15,046 bases of DNA from assembly GCA_021807965.1 (NCBI GenBank), contig JAKBCI010000013.1:1-15046 (forward strand), given 5' to 3'. Made by a program: the position numbers and the translations under genes. The notes under the pieces are model-generated. The model ran no database searches. It saw only the letters and a list, made by a program, of their open reading frames with translations, and was not told where the DNA came from. Numbering within the stretch: the stretch's first letter is position 1; every line of letters starts with the position of its first letter. Source of the DNA: Actinomycetes bacterium. Its GTDB lineage: Bacteria > Actinomycetota > Acidimicrobiia > Acidimicrobiales > RAAP-2. Positions 10,268 through 15,046 of the stretch are shown in pieces.

Positions 10268-10814
10268 TGTCCCGAGGCCGCGCCGCGGCGTTCGCGCTGC
10301 TCGGCCTCGCGTGGGTGGCCACGCCCGCGAGCGCGGCAGCGCACGCGACGAGAGCCTCAGCCTGCACCAGCGCCCAGCTCACGCTCACGGGCGTTGCCGC
10401 CGAGGGCACCGCGGTCAGCGCGGGCGAGATCGTCGACTACCACAACGTGAGCGGCGTCGCGTGTTCGCTGCACGGCTACCCGACCGTCGTCATGCTCGGT
10501 GACGCCGCCGGTCGAGCCCTGCTCGCGCGCGACGAGCGCGACGGCTACCTCGGCGGGTGGGCGGCTTCTCGGCGAAGTCGGGACCGACGCCGCTGCCGTT
10601 CGTCGACCTGCGGGCCCGCGGTGGTGTCGCGTCGTCACTGATCGAGTGGGTCGGGTGCGCCACGGGTCAACAGCCGGGCTGCGTCATCTACCACCGGTGG
10701 TGGGTCGAGCCGCCCGGCGCCACCCGACCCGTCGACCTGCGCGGCACCGCGCTCGTATGGCGCTACCCGATCGCCAACCCCACGGTGCCCGGTACGCGGG
10801 GTGTTGCGAGCTGA
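10267..10814 (+). pseudogene. Secreted DUF4232-like protein, frameshifted
   Basis: The first frame (from ATG 10267) encodes a signal peptide (ALLGLAWVATPASA) followed by ACTSAQLTLTG and VACSLHGYPTVVMLGDAAGRAL, which resemble the start of DUF4232 domains. After LGG near 10557 this frame turns into Arg-rich nonsense ending at 10641. The homologous continuation is in another frame (codons from 10557: GGFSAKSGPTPLPFVDLRARGG, GCATGQQPGC, WWVEPPGATRPV) and ends at TGA 10812-10814. One missing G in the GGGTGGGCGG tract (10555-10564) would join them into about 182 residues with the paired cysteines expected of a secreted fold. It may be a sequencing error, a young pseudogene, or -1 frameshifting. The start overlaps the stop of the 75-aa gene. 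Confidence 0.65.
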
Positions 10815-10829
10815 ACGTCGAGCTGCGCG

Positions 10830-11312
10830 TTACGGCTCGTCGACGTCAGATTGGCTACGACTCCAACGCAGCAGGAGCAGACCCGCCAACAGCGCCACGA
10901 CAACACCGACGCCGATCGCGAGGGAGATGAGCGTGTTGGTGAAGTCGCGCTGGCTGAGCGTGCCACCGAGCGTCAGGTGGGCCGAGGCGCTGAGAATGTC
11001 TCGCACGCCCGCTAGGATCCCGATCTCGAGAAAGGGACGCACCGGGAACGACGACGAGCGCAGGCGACCAAAGACGGTGTGCGCGATGTCGAGGAGGATC
11101 ACCACGACGAGTATGCCGTCGATCGCGTTGATGACGATGCCCGAGAAGGGACCGTAGGCGCGCACGAACTCATAGACCGTTCGCACCAGCACGACACCGG
11201 CCACGAGCAGCAGGCTGAGGACGATCGCGTACTCGACGACGATGATGATCCCGCGCAACAGCCGGTCGGGTCCCTGGTCCTCGCCGGAGTCAGCTCGTAG
11301 CGTTCGCATCAC
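10830..11312 (-). CDS. PsiE-like integral membrane protein
   Basis: 160-residue membrane protein with about four helices: 20-45, 55-82 (INAIDGILVVVILLDIAHTVF), a less hydrophobic 92-112 (FLEIGILAGVRDILSASAHL), and 126-148. The layout and the pattern 'ILLDIAHTVF...FLEIGILAGVRDIL' resemble the phosphate-starvation-inducible PsiE family (PF06146), whose function is unknown. The GTG at 11310-11312, directly followed by ATG, is the likely start. TAGCGT (11318-11323) ends five bases before the GTG, so the transcript may be leaderless. The gene converges on the DUF4232-like gene with only 15 bp between stops. Confidence 0.75.
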   Translation of the reverse strand: MMRTLRADSGEDQGPDRLLRGIIIVVEYAIVLSLLLVAGVVLVRTVYEFVRAYGPFSGIVINAIDGILVVVILLDIAHTVFGRLRSSSFPVRPFLEIGILAGVRDILSASAHLTLGGTLSQRDFTNTLISLAIGVGVVVALLAGLLLLRWSRSQSDVDEP

Positions 11313-11317
11313 CGCGA

Positions 11318-11323
11318 ACGCTA
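11318..11323 (-). promoter_or_regulatory. Possible -10 hexamer of the PsiE-like gene
   Basis: TAGCGT on the minus strand fits TANNNT and ends five bases before the GTG start (eight before the adjacent ATG). No Shine-Dalgarno is seen. Confidence 0.4.
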
Positions 11324-11345
11324 GCGGACGAACGCCCCGGCGGCG

Positions 11346-11891
11346 TTACGCCACGCGCGCGAGCACCCGCGCCGCCGACTCGACGCTCGCGAACGTCCCG
11401 TTCAACGCCGCGAGGAAGGCGGCGTGGACCTGCGGCGCGCCGACGGTGGTGCCGTCGTAGGACTGGTCACACGTCGCGCACGCGTCGGCGACGACGACGC
11501 AGGTGAATCCGAGGTCGCTCGCCGCGCGTACCGTCGAATCGACGCACATGTGCGTCATCATGCCGGCGATGACGAGCGACGTATCCTCGCCCGCGAGGTG
11601 ATCGCGCAGATTCGTCGAGAGAAAGGAGTTGGGGTACTGCTTGACCACCACCGGTTCGCCCGCCACCGGTGCGACCGACGAGTGGATCTCGGCGCCTTCG
11701 GTGTTCGGCAGGAAGAACGTCGCGTACGGTTCGGTCGCGACGTGGCGGACGTGCACGACGGGCCAGGCGCGCTCGCGAAAGTGCGCGAGCAGCGCCGCGG
11801 CGTGGGTCGCCGCCCGTTCGGGCTCGTGCAGCGCCATGCGGCCGCCGGGAAAGTAGTCGTTCTGGATGTCGATGAGTAACAACGAGGTCAC
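11346..11891 (-). CDS. Isochorismatase-family cysteine hydrolase
   Basis: 181-residue hydrolase of the isochorismatase/nicotinamidase superfamily. The catalytic triad is visible as D8 (LLLIDIQNDYF), K84 (VVVKQYPNSF) and C116 (MMTHMCVDSTVRA), with the cis-peptide region GMMTH just before the Cys. Members hydrolyse amides, ureas or isochorismate; this subgroup has no secure substrate, and nothing in the neighbourhood points to one. Length is normal and the protein appears complete. The GTG start at 11889-11891 has no Shine-Dalgarno but lies six bases after TAGGGT. It diverges from the membrane protein at 11942 across a 50-bp spacer. Confidence 0.88.
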   Translation of the reverse strand: MTSLLLIDIQNDYFPGGRMALHEPERAATHAAALLAHFRERAWPVVHVRHVATEPYATFFLPNTEGAEIHSSVAPVAGEPVVVKQYPNSFLSTNLRDHLAGEDTSLVIAGMMTHMCVDSTVRAASDLGFTCVVVADACATCDQSYDGTTVGAPQVHAAFLAALNGTFASVESAARVLARVA

Positions 11892-11897
11892 GGCCGA

Positions 11898-11903
11898 ACC
11901 CTA
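11898..11903 (-). promoter_or_regulatory. Possible -10 hexamer of the isochorismatase-family gene
   Basis: TAGGGT on the minus strand ends six bases before the GTG at 11891; consistent with a leaderless transcript. Confidence 0.5.
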
Positions 11904-11929
11904 GCAACGCCGCACGAGGCGTACGGTCG

Positions 11930-11935
11930 TACACT
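11930..11935 (+). promoter_or_regulatory. Possible -10 hexamer of the four-helix membrane protein gene
   Basis: TACACT ends six bases before the GTG at 11942 and fits TANNNT well. With the hexamer at 11898-11903 it forms a compact divergent promoter pair. Confidence 0.55.
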
Positions 11936-11941
11936 GGTCTG

Positions 11942-12535
11942 GTGCAACGGCGACGAGTCGGCCGCGGCCGCGGCCCCGGTGCCCTGGGCGCTGTCGCGGC
12001 GTTTTCGATCGCCTTCGGCTTCGTCGAGGCGGCCGTCGTCTTCTACCTTCGCCACCTGCTCACCTCGCCCGCTACGTACCGGGTCGCGCCGCGCGCCGTG
12101 CTGGTGAACTTCGGCGCGATCACGTTCGTCAGGTCGATTCACTCGTTCCTGCCCGCCTCGATCGAACGCGTGGAGATGGTTCGCGAGTCGGCGACCCTAG
12201 TGATGCTCATCGCGCTGGCCGTCCTCGCTGGATCGCGCGCGCGAGAACGCTGGGGAGCGTTTCTCGTCGCCTTCAGCGCGTGGGATCTCTCCTACTACCT
12301 CTTCCTGCGGATTATCGACGGGTGGCCAAACAGCCTCTTCACGCGTGACGTGTTCTTCTTGCTGCCCGTTCCGTCCATCGGTCCCGTGCTTACGCCGCTC
12401 GTGATGTTCTCGGTCGCCCTGGTCGTCGGTGTGGCACTCTGGACATCACCCCGCGCGCAGACAACTGCACTCGACCCCGACGCGCAACACTCCACCCTAA
12501 ACGTTAACAACGACCTGCGCGACGGCGCGACGTGA
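11942..12535 (+). CDS. Four-helix membrane protein of unknown function (197 aa)
   Basis: No family name is recognised. There is a basic N-terminus (MQRRRVGRGR), then predicted helices at about 14-36, 84-98, 105-122 and 147-168. Stretches that look conserved rather than merely hydrophobic are GFVEAAVVFYLR, WDLSYYLFLRIIDGWP and DVFFLLPVPSIGPVLTP, which carry charged and Trp/Pro residues at membrane borders. The cytoplasmic-looking tail after residue 169 is polar and low in conservation signals (Asn, Asp, Thr). The GTG start is leaderless-type, six bases after TACACT. Divergent transcription with the isochorismatase-family gene is the only context clue. Confidence 0.75.
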   Translation: MQRRRVGRGRGPGALGAVAAFSIAFGFVEAAVVFYLRHLLTSPATYRVAPRAVLVNFGAITFVRSIHSFLPASIERVEMVRESATLVMLIALAVLAGSRARERWGAFLVAFSAWDLSYYLFLRIIDGWPNSLFTRDVFFLLPVPSIGPVLTPLVMFSVALVVGVALWTSPRAQTTALDPDAQHSTLNVNNDLRDGAT

Positions 12536-12827
12536 GTCGCGAACGTGAACACCCTCTTTACGTGCGGCCACGTAGGTAGGGCGGTCGAATCGATCGCACA
12601 CGGCGTGGTTCACTCGCTCCCACGTGGTCGAGATACCGTCGCGGAACGTTGCTCGATGGGCGAGCGTGACGAGTCGGGCATGGTCCGGATCGAACGTGGT
12701 CAGCGCTCGCCGCCGGCGGGTCGCCTCGTTCGCGGCGCGGGTCGTGCACGAAGCCGCGTGGTGCCCACCCTGCCATCGTCGCGGTTCGTTGAATGGCACC
12801 GCCCGTGTGACGTCGGCCCGACCGACT

Positions 12828-12853
12828 TGTTAACGGGCGCCTCCCCGTTAACA
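12828..12853. repeat. Perfect 10-bp inverted repeat TGTTAACGGG / CCCGTTAACA
   Basis: Arms at 12828-12837 and 12844-12853 are perfectly complementary with a six-base loop. There is no T-tract afterwards. AT-containing arms in GC-rich DNA suggest a protein-binding operator rather than a terminator, but no adjacent gene start is secure. A further TTAACG follows at 12859, and another GTTAAC occurs at 12503-12508. Confidence 0.6.
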
Positions 12854-12911
12854 GTCGATTAACGCGAGCCCGTCTACACCGTTGGAGAACGGGCCGTTCA
12901 CCACGCACGAC

Positions 12912-12936
12912 GCCCGCGCGTTACCACCGCGCGGGC
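12912..12936. repeat. GC-rich perfect hairpin (9-bp stem)
   Basis: GCCCGCGCG (12912-12920) and CGCGCGGGC (12928-12936) pair perfectly around a seven-base loop. It could end transcripts from either side, though no T-tract follows. Confidence 0.45.
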
Positions 12937-13152
12937 AATCTCGAGGTGCACCGTATCGTCCGAGCCACGACCACGAGAAACGTGGTGCGGCTGGCTCCCA
13001 AAGACGTGAGACGGCCGAGCGACGGTCCAACTAGCAGCGTGTCACGAGGGACAGACGTTAGCCCGCGCACTCGGGCTGACCGTCGGTGCACGACCGGGCT
13101 GACCCCCGGTGCCACGCGATCGGTGTTGCGAACTGCCGAATCGTGTGACCGT

Positions 13153-13193
13153 GCCGGGTGCCGCGGCGTCTGGTCGGCGCCGCGGCGCCCGGC
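13153..13193 (-). terminator. Strong hairpin directly after the DUF5666-like gene
   Basis: Arms 13153-13168 and 13178-13193 form a 16-pair stem, perfect except for one position that would be a wobble or mismatch depending on strand, around a nine-base loop. On the minus strand it begins three bases after the stop codon of the secreted DUF5666-like protein, the place expected for its terminator. No T-tract follows, as is common for hairpins in high-GC actinobacteria. Confidence 0.6.
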
Positions 13194-13196
13194 CAC

Positions 13197-14699
13197 CTAG
13201 TCGTTCACGGTGATGTCGGTGAGAGTCAGTACGTTGTTCTGGAGCGTCGCGTCCACGTGCACCTGATCACCGGCGGTGAAGTTGGCCACGTTCACGCTCG
13301 TCGGAACCGAGATCGAGAGTGAACCAGCTTGGTCACTCGGCAATACGACCAGCGTGCCGTCGGCACCGTTGGTCCCGGGAACAAAGCTGATGAAGGTTCC
13401 GTCGACCGAGAGGCTGCTCGACTGGCCGTTGCCCTGGTTTCCCTGATCCCCTTCGGATTGCTGGACCCGCACGCTCACGAGGGTGAGCACGCCGTTCACG
13501 AATGTACCCGTGGCGTGGACTCGGTCGCCACCGCTGACCGCCGAGACGTCGACGCCTACGGGAACGCTGAAGATTACCGGCGCCCCCTGGTCACCGGGCT
13601 GCACGGTGAGACTGCCGGCCGTCGGAGGGTTGTTCGACGAGTTCGGCGCCACGACGGACATCACGATGCCCTCGGTCTGCGTGGTCGGCGCACCGTTGCC
13701 CTGGTCGCCCTCGGGTTGCTGGACCCGCACGCTCGTCAAGGTGAGAACGCCATTCACGAGAACGCCCGTCGCGTGCACGCGGGCACCCGTCGTCGCTGCC
13801 GCGTCACTGACGGAACTCGGCACGCTGAAGGTAACGGCCGCGACGCCGTCGCCCGGCTGAACGATGAGCGAGCTCGCCGTTGCGCTGACCACGAGACCCT
13901 CGACCTCGATGGCGTTGTCGCCTCCCTGGTTCTGGTTGACGCCGTTGCCGGCCTGATTGGCTGCGAGGCTGTCGTCGGTGATGGTCACGAGCGTGAAGAT
14001 CCCGTTCGCGTAGGCGACCTGGAGCTCGACCTGGTTGGTGGCGACGATCGTGGACGGCAGCGTGATCGACGCCGGGATCTGGACGGTGGTGTTCGCACCG
14101 TCTTCAACGGCGATCACGAGCGACGTCGCCGATACGCTGGTCAGCGTTCCCTCGAGGCCGATGAGGCTGCTCTGACCAGTCTGGTTGATCGTGGATTCGT
14201 CGAGGCCGGTCCGGTGAATCGTCACGCCGACGTTCACGACCGCCCCCGTCGTTGGCTCGAATCCGTAGGCGTGGGCGTGCCTTCCGGTACGGGCGACGGC
14301 AACGACGCTGCCACCACCCGAGACCAGCAGTTCGCTAGTCGTGTCCGAGACTACCGTCCCGTGCACCAGCGCGGCGCGGGCTCGACCGGTCACGCGCAGC
14401 CGCAGCTCACGAAAGGTTCCGTCGGCGAGGCGGATGGCGACGACCCGGACCCGCGTGCCGAGCGCGAGGCGCTCGGCCGGCGACGCGGTCGCGAATCGAA
14501 TGGTGTCCATCGCCCGCCCGGCGGACAGGACCACCGTGTGACGCGCGGCGTCGGTCGCGACTACCGTGCCGCGCACGGTGAGCGCACGAGCTGACGCGCG
14601 CGTACTGGCCGAAGCCGGCAGCGACGCGAACGGCGCGGCGATGACGAGGGCGGCGGCCACCGTCGCCACTCGACCGAGGGACTTGTTACATGGTTGCAT
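13197..14699 (-). CDS. Secreted protein with about six DUF5666-like beta repeats
   Basis: 500-residue exported protein. A signal peptide is clear: basic start, then VATVAAALVIAAPFASLPASAS, cleavage likely near 31. The mature part is about six repeats at roughly 41-107, 110-165, 179-242, 264-328, 342-415 and 430-500. Each follows a pattern 'V.G.v.s...ssLvV.....v.fsVP.....s....G..VhatG...NGvLtLtsv.V', as in DUF5666 (PF18914), a beta-rich fold of unknown function. Linkers are rich in Gln, Asn and Gly (NQAGNGVNQNQGGDN, EGDQGNQGNG). Repeats 4 and 5 share a 19-bp perfect DNA match 258 bp apart, indicating recent internal duplication. The ATG has a GGAGAG Shine-Dalgarno five bases upstream. It probably sits at or outside the cell surface; no anchor is seen. 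Confidence 0.82.
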   Translation of the reverse strand: MQPCNKSLGRVATVAAALVIAAPFASLPASASTRASARALTVRGTVVATDAARHTVVLSAGRAMDTIRFATASPAERLALGTRVRVVAIRLADGTFRELRLRVTGRARAALVHGTVVSDTTSELLVSGGGSVVAVARTGRHAHAYGFEPTTGAVVNVGVTIHRTGLDESTINQTGQSSLIGLEGTLTSVSATSLVIAVEDGANTTVQIPASITLPSTIVATNQVELQVAYANGIFTLVTITDDSLAANQAGNGVNQNQGGDNAIEVEGLVVSATASSLIVQPGDGVAAVTFSVPSSVSDAAATTGARVHATGVLVNGVLTLTSVRVQQPEGDQGNGAPTTQTEGIVMSVVAPNSSNNPPTAGSLTVQPGDQGAPVIFSVPVGVDVSAVSGGDRVHATGTFVNGVLTLVSVRVQQSEGDQGNQGNGQSSSLSVDGTFISFVPGTNGADGTLVVLPSDQAGSLSISVPTSVNVANFTAGDQVHVDATLQNNVLTLTDITVND

Positions 14700-14796
14700 G
14701 ACGGCTCTCCATTGTCTGCGCCACGTGGCGACGGTCTCACGGTACGGCGAGCGTCTGAGACGCCCCGTTGTCCAGTCTGTGAAAGCCGTGAGAATC
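14700..14796. promoter_or_regulatory. Upstream region of the secreted protein gene, with a short palindrome
   Basis: Besides the Shine-Dalgarno (14705-14710), the spacer holds the 13-bp palindrome GCGTCT-G-AGACGC (14751-14763) and a GTCTCA (14734-14739) that pairs with its TGAGAC. These could be an operator about 50 bp before the start. No clear -10/-35 pair is evident. Confidence 0.3.
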
Positions 14797-15046
14797 TCAG
14801 GCGGTCGTGATAACCCGAAAGGCCTCGGCCAGGCGCTTTTTCCCGAGACCGGCCCGCGCGGCCGTGGTGCTCGCCCAGTGGCGCACGGTGTCGGCGAGGT
14901 CGTCGCGACCGCCGACCTGGGAGACGTGGCGACCCAGCGCCGCGACCTTGCGCTCGAAGGTCTTGGTGATGTCGACGACCATCGTGGCGTCGGTCGAGCC
15001 CGCGAGCCAGACCATGGAGACGGCGTGGGGTTCGAGGCCCTCGGCG
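14797..15046 (-). CDS. PIG-L family deacetylase, partial (C-terminal end only)
   Basis: The frame is open to the right edge, so the 5' part lies outside; about 83 residues are seen. The sequence EGLEPHAVSMVWLAGS, then VVDITKTFERKVAALGRHVSQVG and the end LAEAFRVITTA, is typical of the C-terminus of PIG-L/LmbE-type zinc deacetylases (PF02585), which include GlcNAc-inositol and mycothiol-conjugate hydrolases. The zinc-binding N-terminal motif is not in the window, so the substrate cannot be assigned. The ATG at 15015 is internal and not the true start. Confidence 0.8.
   Translation of the reverse strand, partial: AEGLEPHAVSMVWLAGSTDATMVVDITKTFERKVAALGRHVSQVGGRDDLADTVRHWASTTAARAGLGKKRLAEAFRVITTA

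Larger units (their letters stand above)
12536..13196. other. 660-bp stretch without a convincing gene
   Basis: The frames here (for example 12545-12862 plus and 12497-12799 minus) lack the strong G/C third-position bias of neighbouring genes, have no Shine-Dalgarno or -10 hexamer at the start, and show no recognised motif. What the stretch does hold is inverted repeats at 12828-12853, 12912-12936 and 13153-13193, plus an imperfect direct repeat near 13072-13120. It could contain a degraded gene, an untranslated RNA or regulatory DNA; no tRNA or rRNA was seen. Confidence 0.5.

Noticed and set aside
12497..12799. A 100-codon minus-strand frame, considered as a gene or transposase remnant
   Set aside because: Third-position G/C bias is weaker than in neighbours, no start signal and no recognised motif; the fragment resemblance to any mobile-element protein was not convincing.
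13329..14594. A 421-codon plus-strand frame over the DUF5666-like gene
   Set aside because: Asp/Arg/His-rich shadow. The minus strand has the signal peptide, repeats and Shine-Dalgarno.

Overview
The window looks like chromosomal DNA of a high-GC actinobacterium, most likely of the Acidimicrobiia type. The reasons are strongly GC-biased third codon positions, frequent GTG starts, a mycofactocin locus with its NDMA-type alcohol dehydrogenase, an actinobacterial-style aconitase A, and a PIG-L deacetylase of the kind used in mycothiol chemistry. The taxon is inference; no rRNA or tRNA gene was seen.

Left part (1-5210): a mycofactocin (mft) redox-cofactor locus. On the minus strand, in transcription order, lie mftA (the 37-residue precursor peptide), mftB (peptide chaperone), mftC (radical SAM/SPASM maturase) and mftD (FMN oxidoreductase, cut by the left edge). 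They are tightly packed or overlapping, so a single operon. The glycosyltransferase mftF is divergent on the plus strand, 71 bp from mftA, instead of downstream of mftD. Facing mftF, and overlapping its 3' end by 52 bp, is a zinc-dependent NDMA/mycofactocin-type alcohol dehydrogenase, a likely user of the cofactor. mftE is not in the window and may lie just left of mftD.

Middle (5260-9721): housekeeping genes argS (minus) and acnA (plus) diverge from a 67-bp spacer. argS is upstream of the alcohol dehydrogenase on the same strand with a 49-bp gap.

Right part (9722-15046): mostly small or poorly characterised genes. These are an 81-residue basic protein, a 75-residue two-helix membrane protein, a secreted DUF4232-like protein broken by a single-base frameshift, a PsiE-like membrane protein, an isochorismatase-family hydrolase divergent from a four-helix membrane protein, a 660-bp stretch without a credible gene but rich in inverted repeats, a 500-residue secreted protein made of about six DUF5666-like beta repeats, and the C-terminal end of a PIG-L deacetylase.

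A recurring signal runs through the window. Six starts sit exactly six bases after a -10-like hexamer with A at position 2 and T at position 6, and a seventh sits five bases after one. This is the arrangement expected for leaderless transcripts. Other genes (mftA, mftD, the alcohol dehydrogenase, the DUF5666-like gene) have ordinary Shine-Dalgarno sequences.
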